This document shows, piece by piece, positions 8,113-17,083 of a stretch of DNA of 35,308 nucleotides. Position 1 is the stretch's first letter; each line of letters starts with the position of its first letter. Location of the stretch: assembly GCA_945897075.1 (NCBI GenBank), contig CAMDEX010000029.1, positions 1 through 35,308 of the forward strand. Direction: 5' to 3'. The notes under the pieces were generated by a model, which was not told where the DNA came from, did no database searches, and was given only the letters and a program-made list of their open reading frames with translations. Source of the stretch: Litorilinea aerophila. Its GTDB lineage: Bacteria > Chloroflexota > Anaerolineae > Caldilineales > Caldilineaceae. Made by a program: the position numbers and the translations under genes.

Positions 8113-8151
8113 TCCCGTTTTCAGTTTCTCGGAAACTGGCAGTATACGGGA
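8113..8151. repeat. second hairpin between the palindrome and the secreted-protein gene
   Basis: A 7-bp stem (CAGTTTC at 8122-8128 and GAAACTG at 8132-8138) with a 3-nt loop sits inside outer 6-bp arms (TCCCGT at 8113-8118, ACGGGA at 8146-8151). It lies just past the stop of the secreted-protein gene and may stabilise its mRNA 3' end. No T-run follows. Confidence 0.45.
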
Positions 8152-8179
8152 AAATCGGGAATTTGGTTTTTTGGACGAC

Positions 8180-9748
8180 TTACTGAGGAACACCGTTGTA
8201 AACGCTAGCACGGTTGTTGTAGACAATGTTAGCCACTGCTACGAGTTTGCTCCCTACGGGCGCTTCGACGTAAATACCACCGATGAAGCTAGGAACACCA
8301 TTGCTAGTCGGGAAGGAGTTGAAGGCACTGGCATTCAGATCCCCGCCGTTGCGTGTGTTTAGGCCGATAGCCTCACCAGGAGCCAAACCATTACCATTGG
8401 TGGCATCATTCAGTTCAGCACCAGTGAAGGTCTTGATAGTGTTGCCATTCTGGTCAATGTACTGAATCTTGAGATCGGTTTCACTGACAGTCGTACTCCC
8501 GACATTCTGTAGGTTAATGGCAGACCATTGAGACCAACCACTGTTGGCAGAATAGTGGAGACGGTATTGGGCGGGTAGAAAAAGGGCGTTGCTACCCTCA
8601 TTCGTAGACGCCAGGGCGTAAATGTCAGCATACCCTAATTGACCCCAGTTGGTGATATTCGTACCTACCAAGTCCTGATCTGACTCGATCAGAACTGCGC
8701 CATCCCAGTCTGGAAGACCATTGCCAGCCTTGCTCAGGGCATTGAAATCTGCCTTAGGGAAGTCACCGCCGTTCTGGGTGTTCAAACCTGTCGCAGAAAG
8801 CGGCGGGATTGTAATGTTCTTGACCAGTGAAGACGCCGTAGCACCACGCGCTGTGTATGTCAGTTTTACATTGGCGGTAGCAGTTGCGCTGGTGTTTTGT
8901 AGGTTTAAAGCTGAGAACAACGTCCACTGCGTGCCCGGGAGAGTATCCCAGTTGGCAGGAGCATTATCGATGAACCGATAGTGAGAAGGCGCGTACAACA
9001 CCTTGCCCTTGTTGCTATTTGTCAACGACTGATAGGCCCCCGAACGATTCGCCCAGGTAACAGCCGCCGCGCCAGCCAACTTCTTGCCATTTGTGGATTC
9101 GACAACGATAGAACCATCTTTGAAATCACTGGGCAAGTCAGCCGGCACATCACTAGAGTTGCCCAGGTAGAAGGTGCGCTGACCAAAGCTCTTGATCGTC
9201 GCATTTAACGTTCCTGCGGAGCTACCGTCGCGCTTCTTGAATGTAAGTGTGACGTTGGCATCTTGGGAATCAGTGTTCTGGACCGATAGACGGGTGACGA
9301 TAGCATTGAAGCGCCACACGGAAGGGAAGTAGAGCACAGTGGATGCTTCTGTCGTCGCGTTGTATGCGCTTTGAGTTTGCTTTTGAGGAAGGGGCGCGCC
9401 AGGCACATTCTTGTACTGAATGCTAACGATGGCGGCAAGTGGCTGGTTGGAGGAAAGAACTGCTGACCCTTGGAAACCATCTCCAAGAGGCTCATCTGCT
9501 GTCTTAATCTCTTTCACCGCTTTTGGCGCAATCTGAATCCCAGAATGGGTATAGGCTACAGTACCATTCTGATCGTAGTACGTCGCGATAACGCTCGCCG
9601 TTTGACCGGCTGTGGTTGTCTTATTCTGAACAACAGCGTTGCTTACAGCATCCCCAGGTAATGGATATACCTCTTGGGCGAAACCTATTCCTGCGGTACT
9701 CATCAAGAGAGACACCACAAGAAGAATCGGAAGCAAAAGTCTTTTCAT
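8180..9748 (-). CDS. secreted protein with four beta-rich repeats (function unknown)
   Basis: The 522-aa protein has a clear Sec signal peptide (residues 1-25, cleavage after GFA-Q or nearby) and no membrane anchor or lipobox. The mature part holds about four related modules of increasing length. Three open with similar words (LYFPSVWRF, VLYAPSHYRF, LFLPAQYRLHY) and continue with SVQNTDSQ, NLQNTSAT or NLQNVGST. The last two share GLNTQNGGDF/GLNTRNGGDL. Each module ends in a strand such as AAIVSIQY, AGAAAVTWANR or VAVANIVYNNR. This suggests tandem immunoglobulin-like folds, as in a surface-layer or sheath protein. It has its own promoter and terminator although it sits inside the polysaccharide cluster, which suggests independent and perhaps high expression. 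I do not recognise a named family. Confidence 0.85.
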   Translation of the reverse strand: MKRLLLPILLVVSLLMSTAGIGFAQEVYPLPGDAVSNAVVQNKTTTAGQTASVIATYYDQNGTVAYTHSGIQIAPKAVKEIKTADEPLGDGFQGSAVLSSNQPLAAIVSIQYKNVPGAPLPQKQTQSAYNATTEASTVLYFPSVWRFNAIVTRLSVQNTDSQDANVTLTFKKRDGSSAGTLNATIKSFGQRTFYLGNSSDVPADLPSDFKDGSIVVESTNGKKLAGAAAVTWANRSGAYQSLTNSNKGKVLYAPSHYRFIDNAPANWDTLPGTQWTLFSALNLQNTSATATANVKLTYTARGATASSLVKNITIPPLSATGLNTQNGGDFPKADFNALSKAGNGLPDWDGAVLIESDQDLVGTNITNWGQLGYADIYALASTNEGSNALFLPAQYRLHYSANSGWSQWSAINLQNVGSTTVSETDLKIQYIDQNGNTIKTFTGAELNDATNGNGLAPGEAIGLNTRNGGDLNASAFNSFPTSNGVPSFIGGIYVEAPVGSKLVAVANIVYNNRASVYNGVPQ

Positions 9749-9803
9749 GTCAATTTCTCCTCTTAGCTAGATAACTTGAACTACATTGGGTTCGTACAAC
9801 AGG

Positions 9804-9833
9804 AGTTTACCACACGACAGCCTTCATGATCAA
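9804..9833 (-). promoter_or_regulatory. sigma-70-like promoter of the secreted-protein gene
   Basis: On the minus strand, TTGATC (9828-9833) and TAAACT (9804-9809) are separated by 18 bp. Transcription would start near 9797, giving a leader of about 49 nt that includes an AGGAGA ribosome site just before the ATG at 9748. No comparably good pair was found closer to the gene. Confidence 0.6.
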
Positions 9834-9858
9834 TACCACTTCAGAGGTAAATTCTGTA

Positions 9859-9874
9859 TTACCCCAAATGGGGT
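9859..9874. terminator. short hairpin downstream of the GT4 gene
   Basis: TACCCCA and TGGGGTA form 7-bp arms around two bases, 33 nt past the glycosyltransferase stop at 9907 (minus strand). The following minus-strand bases are AT-rich but not a clean T-run. It may be a weak terminator of the upstream operon, or an operator for the promoter next to it. Confidence 0.4.
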
Positions 9875-9906
9875 AGACTCCATTCACTGCTGGTGGAGTT
9901 TGAAAT

Positions 9907-11103
9907 TCACCATTGAAGAACAGAATAAATAAACGATTCGAACGTTTGAATTGTTCTATGCCAATCGTAGTTAGCCGCAACAAAGTCCCGCCCCCGGTTA
10001 GCTAGAGCAAACCAATGCGCCTCATCTTGCAACAAATGGACAACTGCATGAGCAAAATCTTGCGGACTATCCGCTACGATAATATCCTGTTCTGCTTCAG
10101 CGCCAGTACCAGAGATACCAAACAAAGTAGAAACGGTAGGACGTGCAGCCGCCATACCGTTCAGAGTCTTGGTAATTATGCCACCCCCAGCCAACAGGGG
10201 CACGACGTTGACCGCAGAAGCGGTATAATAAGGGGTTAAATCCTCGACAGTACCAGTTACTTGCACCCCTTCTACCTGTGCCAGTTTACGCACTGTAGAA
10301 GTGGGGTTGCCGCCTACAATGCAGAGGACTGCATCGGGAACCTGTAGGCGCACCAGCGGAAAGATGTGCTGCACGAAGTAGACAACTGCTTCTACATTCT
10401 TAGGGTTATTCATTGCACCGACAAACAAAAGTCCGTTCCCCGGGGGGCGTTCGACAGGAATTGACCTTAATTCATCAGTTAACCCCTCGAACCAGGGCTG
10501 CAACACGCCAATGTTCTGCTCGGGCAGCAGCTCCTGCAAAAAAGCCCGATCTTTCTGTGAGCGCGTGACAATACCATCATAACGACGGGCATAATCGAGT
10601 TCATAATAGTGGGTACGAAGCCAATCTCCCAGATCCTGTAAACGCTGCAACGGCCGTTTCTCTCGGAGATACGTATGATATGCAACTGTAGAATAGATGT
10701 CCACCTCGTCAAGAACACACTTAACACCGTTGATAAGTAGACCGTATTGGGCCATCATACCATCGACGATCATAACATCAAATTGGCTTCGCCGCACTAG
10801 TTGCTGTAAGCCTTGTCGATAAGATACTGAAAAGACTCGTCCATACACTCTAGGGAAAACCATTCGCCACCAGGCCCGCCAGAGACGACCTGATAACGCT
10901 GAAGCATCATATGGAACTGCGATCACCTCAGAACATATTTGCCGCATTGTCTGTACGTAGTCATGTTCGCGATGAGGAACAAATGCAATCAGGGAGACGG
11001 TATGGCGGGTGCTTAGATCCGCTATATAATGGTAAGTGTCTTGTCCTCCACTATCGCGAACTTTGGGGTGGGGAAGAAACCGACAGAGAAAGAGAATTTT
11101 CAT
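9907..11103 (-). CDS. glycosyltransferase, GT4-like (GT-B fold)
   Basis: About 398 aa from the preferred start. The N-terminal half opens with MKILFLCRFLPHP and the SGGQDTYHYI acceptor-side loop. The C-terminal half has LLFVGAMNNPKNVEAVVYF, the AVLCIVGGNPT strand and a donor-site segment VNVVPLLAGGGIITKTLNGMAAARP, the pattern of GT4-type retaining transferases that use nucleotide sugars at the cytoplasmic face. The open frame extends ten codons upstream to 11133, overlapping the flippase stop. The internal ATG at 11103 matches the usual family N-terminus and leaves a 16-bp gap. Its position right after the flippase suggests a role in glycan assembly; donor and acceptor are unknown. Confidence 0.85.
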   Translation of the reverse strand: MKILFLCRFLPHPKVRDSGGQDTYHYIADLSTRHTVSLIAFVPHREHDYVQTMRQICSEVIAVPYDASALSGRLWRAWWRMVFPRVYGRVFSVSYRQGLQQLVRRSQFDVMIVDGMMAQYGLLINGVKCVLDEVDIYSTVAYHTYLREKRPLQRLQDLGDWLRTHYYELDYARRYDGIVTRSQKDRAFLQELLPEQNIGVLQPWFEGLTDELRSIPVERPPGNGLLFVGAMNNPKNVEAVVYFVQHIFPLVRLQVPDAVLCIVGGNPTSTVRKLAQVEGVQVTGTVEDLTPYYTASAVNVVPLLAGGGIITKTLNGMAAARPTVSTLFGISGTGAEAEQDIIVADSPQDFAHAVVHLLQDEAHWFALANRGRDFVAANYDWHRTIQTFESFIYSVLQW

Positions 11104-11119
11104 GCCATGTATTGTACTG

Positions 11120-12541
11120 CTAACAGGTTTCAATATCGAAGAAGTCCGTTTTAGAAATCACGCTTAGATATACCGCGACACCGATATAAAGCGATAAGGC
11201 CACGATCAACGCTATATATTCGTTCCACTGCCTAATCCACCAGTAAGTAGCTGCAGCGCTCATGGCAGAAAGAAATGGCTTTCCCATAGTTTGCCACAAG
11301 GAAATTTTGACCACTCGGTTATGAACAAAATATAGATTCTGTAGAAATCCTGCACATTCTGCGCTTATAGTAGCAATGCTGGCACCCACTAAGCCCATAG
11401 ACGGAATTAGCAACAGATTAAGGCCAACTCCAATCACGCTATTGATCGCTGCAATGCGCAACGTTGTACGTTCGTTGTTGCTTGCCAGGATGATTCGGTA
11501 GAGCAGGCGACTGAGAAACGCCGGTACAATTGCGAGTGCGAGAATCTGAGCAATGAGAATCGAGGCTGAGTACTCTGTCGTAAAAAGAAGCAAGATTGCG
11601 GGCCTCACGATGGTGATCGGCGTCAGCATGATTGGGACAGAGATAAACCACACCAATCGCAGTAACCGGGCAACCATTTCTGGGAGATGCTGAGGAGCGG
11701 AAACATGCATTCTGGAGAGACCTGGGAATAACGATTCCATCATTGCCGGGGCAATCAGCAGCACCATCGCCATCACCGTAGCTCCGGCAGAATAGATACC
11801 TATTTCCTCCATACTCCTAAGTGCTGAAAGAACAATCCGGTCAACCTGTTTAAACGTTATACCAAAAACACCAATTAGGACAAAAGGGATTGCATGGATA
11901 GCAAGTTGGCGGACCGCCAGGGGATCGAAAGTCCGCTTGATGTTTGGAACAAAAAATCGAATTACAAAGTAGTATATCAGGCAAGTCGCGGCATAGTAGA
12001 CCCCAAGCAGCAGGAAAACGACCTCTAACTGTACGCCGTGGAATAATAGGTAGATAGATCCACCGACACGCACCAACGTCAGAGGGGTTCGAATCCCGAC
12101 AATCCACTCCATCCGCTCCAAGCTTTTGATGGCAGTCTCTAACAGGAGAGAGCCTGTGTACAAGGGAAGAACAAAGAGCGCGCTTACCCATAATAGACGG
12201 TCAAGAGACGGAGGATAATCGAAGAGATTGATAATCAACCCCAGTAAAACAGCCGTCACCGTAACCGAACCGACTACTACGAGGCTGGCATTGACCAAAT
12301 ATCGACTAAGTGCTTCCCGGTCACGGGATATCTCCCGTAGAAGCAGTTGATCAAAGCCCCAAATTGCCAGTGGTAAAGTAACGAAGATCCAAGAGATGGC
12401 TGTGCTGTACTCACCCATCGGGCCTTTGCCCAGAGTGCGTGCAATGTACCAGGGGAGCAGAAACCCAATTCCTCGCTCCAGGATAGTGACAGAGACCAAT
12501 GCAATAGAGTTCTTGACGACCCGATACATGGTTCCCATCAA
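11120..12541 (-). CDS. Wzx-type oligosaccharide flippase (polysaccharide transporter)
   Basis: The 473-aa protein is nearly all membrane, with roughly 12-14 hydrophobic helices. It begins with a segment typical of PST/Wzx flippases (KNSIALVSVTILERGIGFL, then YIARTLGKGPMGEYSTA, WGFDQLLLREISRD). It belongs to the MATE/MOP superfamily and would move a lipid-linked oligosaccharide across the inner membrane. Its start overlaps the stop of the preceding phosphodiesterase gene by 4 nt (a second ATG lies at 12538), implying translational coupling. This is the clearest sign that the surrounding glycosyltransferases make an exported glycan. No Wzy polymerase or chain-length regulator was found alongside it. 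Confidence 0.9.
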   Translation of the reverse strand: MMGTMYRVVKNSIALVSVTILERGIGFLLPWYIARTLGKGPMGEYSTAISWIFVTLPLAIWGFDQLLLREISRDREALSRYLVNASLVVVGSVTVTAVLLGLIINLFDYPPSLDRLLWVSALFVLPLYTGSLLLETAIKSLERMEWIVGIRTPLTLVRVGGSIYLLFHGVQLEVVFLLLGVYYAATCLIYYFVIRFFVPNIKRTFDPLAVRQLAIHAIPFVLIGVFGITFKQVDRIVLSALRSMEEIGIYSAGATVMAMVLLIAPAMMESLFPGLSRMHVSAPQHLPEMVARLLRLVWFISVPIMLTPITIVRPAILLLFTTEYSASILIAQILALAIVPAFLSRLLYRIILASNNERTTLRIAAINSVIGVGLNLLLIPSMGLVGASIATISAECAGFLQNLYFVHNRVVKISLWQTMGKPFLSAMSAAATYWWIRQWNEYIALIVALSLYIGVAVYLSVISKTDFFDIETC

Positions 12542-14241
12542 AGGTACCCAAGATCTCGCAGGCGCTGTTCAACTAGATCAGTCTCTTCCTGACTATACTC
12601 ATACTGCGCCTCCTTTCGGCCAGTAAAAGTGCCTGTTGATACTTGCTCCACCACTGGATCTGTAAAAATATCCAGGATCCCGCCATCTATATATTTTGGC
12701 ACTACGCATCCCATCGCTCCCAAAATAGTTGGCGCCAGATCAATGATCCCTGCACCCTCTACCAGGTAAGCAATTCGCACGCCAGGACCCCAAGCACAAA
12801 AAATACCATCAAGTGCATGATTTCCTGAGTAGGGCTCGGACGAGGTAAAAACCAACTTGGGAGTGGCGCGTAAGTCGCCATCCAATAGGTAGTTCTCGGC
12901 CAGATTCTGTTGTTCCCTTTGTGGTTCCAAAATAAGATCCGGTGCTAGATCGACGTAGGGGCCGTGATAGATTTTGTCGTTGAAGAGGACAGCCGAGAGG
13001 ACGGGTCGTCCGGTGAGTGGGTCACAAAGGGCTATCAACTGCTGACGCAGACTCTGCCTTAGATCATCATATTCCTGTCCCGGTGACACAATCCCTTCAG
13101 GTTCTCGGCCACGCAGATTGATGCGTAGACCGCCATCCAATCCAAAGTATACCTGTGTGCGACTCCAATCAACCATATTAGAGAAGGAAGCAGAACGCAG
13201 ATCGCTTAATCTGATTTTTTTCCACCCTAATTTTTGTTTCAACTCCCGTAAGAGAGGAACTTTATAAAGCCGATTCAACAAGGTCATTGAGCTGGACCAC
13301 ACGCCACTTGTTGAGTTAAGGGCCAACAACCCCTGTTCGTAGAGCCAGTGATTGACAAAGAATTTGCGAGCACAGCCGTTAAAGCCATGATCCGATATGA
13401 GAAAAACCAATGTGTCTTGAGGAATAGCCTGAAGAATCTGGGACAGTGTGGTGTCTAATGCCTGATAATGGGCCAGCAATTCACCCTGAAACCCGGAGGA
13501 GGCATTGTACCAGGGATGATTTTGATCCATATCTGCCCAAAGAAAGTGCTGAAGACGGTCCGGCCCCACAAAAACCACGGAAAAGAAATCCCATGATTTT
13601 TCTTTTAGTAAGTAGAGAGCCATTGCTTGTTGTTGTTCTGTGTAAATTCGCACGTTTTCAATCAAGCGCGCCTTGTCATTATTGGGTCCGCTGACATCAG
13701 TGATATAGGTGCCAAATTTCTTCAACAACTCACCCTTCAATGCAGGTGGATAGGTGAATTCGCTTTCCACGCTTGGCGTCAACATGCCCGCTACCAGGAA
13801 TCCGTTAACGGGCGATGGAGGATAAGTGTAAGGCACGTTGAGCAGACCTACTCTACACTGTTGTCGCCCCAGTACTTCCCAGAAACGTTCTGTGCGAACT
13901 GAAGATGCATTGGTCAGTGGCATTGCATAACTACCAGATGTAGTACGACCGGCAAAACCATAGATACCATGTTGACCCGGATTCACACCTGTGCTGAAGG
14001 AAGCCCACGCCACCGAACTTTCAGGACGGATTGTAGAACGCAAGTTTCCATGGCTTCCCTCTTCGACGAGTCGAGCCAATGTAGGCAGTTTCCCCGCGGC
14101 TATCCATGGACGAAGATGGCGCCAGTCGGCACCATCCCATCCGATTAAAATCACTTTCTTGTAAAATCGAGTTCGATTACTAGTGTCTGTCATGCGGTAT
14201 TGAGTATCCTCAACATCAATCTGGAATCCACCACCACTCAA
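12538..14241 (-). CDS. alkaline-phosphatase-superfamily phosphodiesterase/nucleotide pyrophosphatase-like protein (paralogue A)
   Basis: 567 aa, or about 551 from Met17. Metal-site motifs in order: VILIGWDGAD (Asp36), nucleophile region RPESSVAW (Ser75/76), STGVNPGQHGIYGF, VGPDRLQHFLWADMD, FLISDHGFNG, and a late SGNHALDG His. This matches the type I phosphodiesterase family. Relative to its neighbour the nucleophile position is Ser rather than Thr (Thr63 in paralogue B). It has no signal peptide or membrane segment, so it appears cytosolic. It may hydrolyse a nucleotide sugar or phospholipid-linked intermediate, or transfer a phospho-group to the glycan. Its C-terminus (LRDLGYL) mirrors that of paralogue B. 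The flippase gene follows with a 4-nt overlap. Confidence 0.82.
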   Translation of the reverse strand: MSGGGFQIDVEDTQYRMTDTSNRTRFYKKVILIGWDGADWRHLRPWIAAGKLPTLARLVEEGSHGNLRSTIRPESSVAWASFSTGVNPGQHGIYGFAGRTTSGSYAMPLTNASSVRTERFWEVLGRQQCRVGLLNVPYTYPPSPVNGFLVAGMLTPSVESEFTYPPALKGELLKKFGTYITDVSGPNNDKARLIENVRIYTEQQQAMALYLLKEKSWDFFSVVFVGPDRLQHFLWADMDQNHPWYNASSGFQGELLAHYQALDTTLSQILQAIPQDTLVFLISDHGFNGCARKFFVNHWLYEQGLLALNSTSGVWSSSMTLLNRLYKVPLLRELKQKLGWKKIRLSDLRSASFSNMVDWSRTQVYFGLDGGLRINLRGREPEGIVSPGQEYDDLRQSLRQQLIALCDPLTGRPVLSAVLFNDKIYHGPYVDLAPDLILEPQREQQNLAENYLLDGDLRATPKLVFTSSEPYSGNHALDGIFCAWGPGVRIAYLVEGAGIIDLAPTILGAMGCVVPKYIDGGILDIFTDPVVEQVSTGTFTGRKEAQYEYSQEETDLVEQRLRDLGYL

Positions 14242-14276
14242 CTGTAATTAAAGTCAGAGGCAGAAATGGCATACAG

Positions 14277-16001
14277 CTAAAGATATCCTAGCCCACGCAG
14301 CCGTTCTTCGAGTAGAGCCTGTTCGTTCGCTGATAGGTTTTGCGCAGATCTCTGTGGTATTGCAGAAACCGACTGGTATTGGATAGGATGTGCGTCCAAG
14401 TATGCTTGACTATGTAACGCCGTCATCACACAGCCATCAAACGAATCTGGAATCGCCACTCCCATTTCGTGGAGAATCGTGGGTGGAACATCGAGTAACC
14501 GCAAATGCTTCAATTCGCCATGTTGCTCAATATCAGGTCCTGCTACAGCAAACATACCGTTCTGTCGATGTTCCCCTGATCGCATAGGATGAGGATGACT
14601 CTCAATCAGCATTCGTCCCGCCATAGAGGGTGCGCCCAAATGGTTAGGGTCGAGGATCAGAATCACGTCAGGGAAGGTTTCGACATAGCGTCCCGTATAG
14701 AGTTCTTCGCGTCGACAAGCGCGTTGTACTACTGGACTGCCTGTGTTTGGATTGCGAATACTTCGTGCTTCTTGAATGATCCTATCGCGTAGTCGCTCAT
14801 ACGCTTCACCGGGTTCGACGATGCCTTTTCGAAAAAGACCTTTTTGATTAATCTCAATGCCGCACACCTGGAAGTAAATTGGCACAAGAAACGCTTGGGT
14901 CTTCTCCCAATCGATAATGGCAACGCTCGATGCCTGCGCTATGTCTGTAGCGGAATCTTGTACTTGTTGCGGGATGAGGAGACGCAGCAGTGCTTTAAGC
15001 CATGGTCTACGTCCGACCCATACACGCAAATACTCCAGATCCAGCATGCCTTGGGCAGAACGACGGGTCAACATGCCCAACTGCTCAAGCCATACATTCA
15101 GATAGACACGCCATTGTTGGGCCGGGCCAAAACCATGGTCCGACATCAGCAGTATGGTCGCCTCTGGGCCAGCAGCCTGTACAAGTTGCCCAATGGCTTC
15201 ATCTAGTTCTGCCAGGTAGGAACAAACGCCATCCATGACTACAGGATCTAACTCCTGCTTCTTTGTAACGGCATTGACGTTCCCGACAGCCGCTTCGACG
15301 TAAGGCCAAAAGAAGTGAAATAGTCGATCTGTTCCTGTAAAGACCACCATAGCAAAATCCCACGGCGATTCGTCACGCCAAAGTCGCATGAGTGTCCGCA
15401 TCCGTACTGCCGTCATCTTGCGGATGGCATTAAGCATTTCTAGTTCCGACGGGAAGTTTCGCAGACGGAAACTCGAACCATCGCGGATGAACTCTACGTC
15501 AATGATGTAGTCCTGACCAAGACGACTCTTCAACCGAGGCGGATAGACAAAATCCGCCTCGGTTGAAGGCGTCAACATCCCGGTGATCATATGACCATTG
15601 ACCGCTTGGGGTGGATAGGTCATGGGTACATTTACTACACTTAGCTGTTTGCCTGCATCGCTCAGAATTTGCCAGAGCGTCAGGTCGAACCGCTCGGCAT
15701 TAACGAAACCAGTGCCCACAGTGTCATAGTTGTAGCGATCCCGAATCTGGAAGGAAAGAACACCATGCCGCCCTGGATTCTGGCCCGTGATAAAAGTACT
15801 CCATGCAGATGCCGTAAAAGGGGGAATGGTCGAATCCAGCTCACCCCAGCAACCACGTTGTAATAGAGTTGACAGATTGGGCATACGACCTTGTTGCAGC
15901 AAAGGCCGAAAAACGTCAAACGTGCCGCCATCGAGTCCGATCACCAACAGTCGTCGATCTATGCTACTCACGCTACACCTCAATGCTCTATTCCGCTCCA
16001 C
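14277..16001 (-). CDS. alkaline-phosphatase-superfamily phosphodiesterase-like protein (paralogue B)
   Basis: 574 aa. The same architecture as the next gene: LLVIGLDGGTFD (Asp24), nucleophile PPFTASAW (Thr63), TGQNPGRHGVLSF, GTDRLFHFFWPYVE, LLMSDHGFGP, and a late His in SGEHRQNG. The ends are also alike (ERLRGLGYL). Two-metal phosphodiesterases of this superfamily cleave or transfer phosphate esters; substrates here cannot be predicted. No signal peptide is visible. The gene overlaps the upstream lipoprotein gene by 14 bp and is separated from paralogue A by 35 bp, so the three are probably co-transcribed. The pair looks like an old tandem duplication that has diverged. Confidence 0.83.
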   Translation of the reverse strand: MERNRALRCSVSSIDRRLLVIGLDGGTFDVFRPLLQQGRMPNLSTLLQRGCWGELDSTIPPFTASAWSTFITGQNPGRHGVLSFQIRDRYNYDTVGTGFVNAERFDLTLWQILSDAGKQLSVVNVPMTYPPQAVNGHMITGMLTPSTEADFVYPPRLKSRLGQDYIIDVEFIRDGSSFRLRNFPSELEMLNAIRKMTAVRMRTLMRLWRDESPWDFAMVVFTGTDRLFHFFWPYVEAAVGNVNAVTKKQELDPVVMDGVCSYLAELDEAIGQLVQAAGPEATILLMSDHGFGPAQQWRVYLNVWLEQLGMLTRRSAQGMLDLEYLRVWVGRRPWLKALLRLLIPQQVQDSATDIAQASSVAIIDWEKTQAFLVPIYFQVCGIEINQKGLFRKGIVEPGEAYERLRDRIIQEARSIRNPNTGSPVVQRACRREELYTGRYVETFPDVILILDPNHLGAPSMAGRMLIESHPHPMRSGEHRQNGMFAVAGPDIEQHGELKHLRLLDVPPTILHEMGVAIPDSFDGCVMTALHSQAYLDAHPIQYQSVSAIPQRSAQNLSANEQALLEERLRGLGYL

Positions 16002-17049
16002 ACCAAACTGGCCACTTATTCAATGCATCAGTACTCTTAATGGTCTGTATGGCTCCAGAGATTACGTCTACGGACGCGATCTCCCATCCTGCCGCGGTTT
16101 GGCGAGTGTACAAGACTTGTTCATTCCCAAGCCAGTTAGGCATCACCTCATCTACAGCTTCGCTTGTGAGACGTCGAAGTTCAGTGCCATCGGCCCGCAT
16201 GAGCATGATGTCGTAATTATCTTGAAGGTTCGATTCGAATGTAATGTATTGCCCATCGGGTGACATATGAGGATTTTTCTCAACAGTCGTGTTATCAGTT
16301 AGTTTCACAGGTTCCGATAGCTCGACCTGATCTTCCAACACGCGAACATCAACAATAAAGACATCCCAATCCCCATCTTCCAAACCGATGAAGAGAAGTT
16401 GATCACCGTTCGGGGACCAAGCAGGGAGAGCTGTACTCCAACCAGGGACATGGCAGCCAAGATGTTTTCCATTTATCGATGCAAAACAAACCTGAAGATC
16501 ACTGTTTTGGTTTGACTGATAGGCAATAGTGTCGCCTTTTGGTGACCAGGTCGGGGCCCAATCTTTCATGCCCGGCGTCACCACCTGACTGGGTATAAGC
16601 TTCCGTTGATCGCTTCCATCCCGATTCATCAGATAGAGTTCGAAATTTCCTGGTCCGTTTCGTTCTGATGTAAAGACAATCTTTTGACAATCTGGCGACC
16701 AAGAAGGTTCAAACGACCGACCAGTTTCGACTAACTGTTGCTCCGAACTTGTCTCCAGATCGATTGTGTGAATCTGTAACTCTCCGGATTGATCGGTATG
16801 GAATGCTATAAAACCACCAGTATTTTTGGGCAATGCCAATGGGCTTACAGATAGACTGCGATCGGGCGTACTCAAGGGTGAAACCGTTAACGTTGCAGTG
16901 GGAATATCCTGGCTTGATGTTTGGATTACCCTTTCCTGCATCTCCGGGGAGACACGGTTACAGGCTACTAGGATCAGGCTGATCCCAAATAAACCCAGGA
17001 TAAAACTTCTGTTGATTGACTTGACAAATGTGTTAACTCTTGTATCCAT
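15988..17049 (-). CDS. lipoprotein with TolB-like PD40 beta-propeller repeats
   Basis: 353 aa. After a basic N-terminus and a hydrophobic stretch, a lipobox ends at Cys30 (LVAC), so it is exported and lipid-anchored. Residues about 85-350 contain about six PD40/WD40-like repeats, each with a Trp-Ser-Pro or Ser-Pro-Asp core (PSWSPDCQKIVFTS, PTWSPKGDTIAYQS, PAWSPNGDQLLFIG, PHMSPDGQYITFES) followed by D-x-Y/F strands. Such propellers in TolB-like proteins bind proteins or sugars outside the cell. The ATG at 17049 follows GAGGAG. It overlaps the phosphodiesterase gene that follows, so an envelope protein is translationally linked to glycan genes. The ligand is unknown. Confidence 0.85.
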   Translation of the reverse strand: MDTRVNTFVKSINRSFILGLFGISLILVACNRVSPEMQERVIQTSSQDIPTATLTVSPLSTPDRSLSVSPLALPKNTGGFIAFHTDQSGELQIHTIDLETSSEQQLVETGRSFEPSWSPDCQKIVFTSERNGPGNFELYLMNRDGSDQRKLIPSQVVTPGMKDWAPTWSPKGDTIAYQSNQNSDLQVCFASINGKHLGCHVPGWSTALPAWSPNGDQLLFIGLEDGDWDVFIVDVRVLEDQVELSEPVKLTDNTTVEKNPHMSPDGQYITFESNLQDNYDIMLMRADGTELRRLTSEAVDEVMPNWLGNEQVLYTRQTAAGWEIASVDVISGAIQTIKSTDALNKWPVWCGAE

Positions 17050-17083
17050 ATGAACTCCTCTATCGTAGATGAAATCGGTTTCT

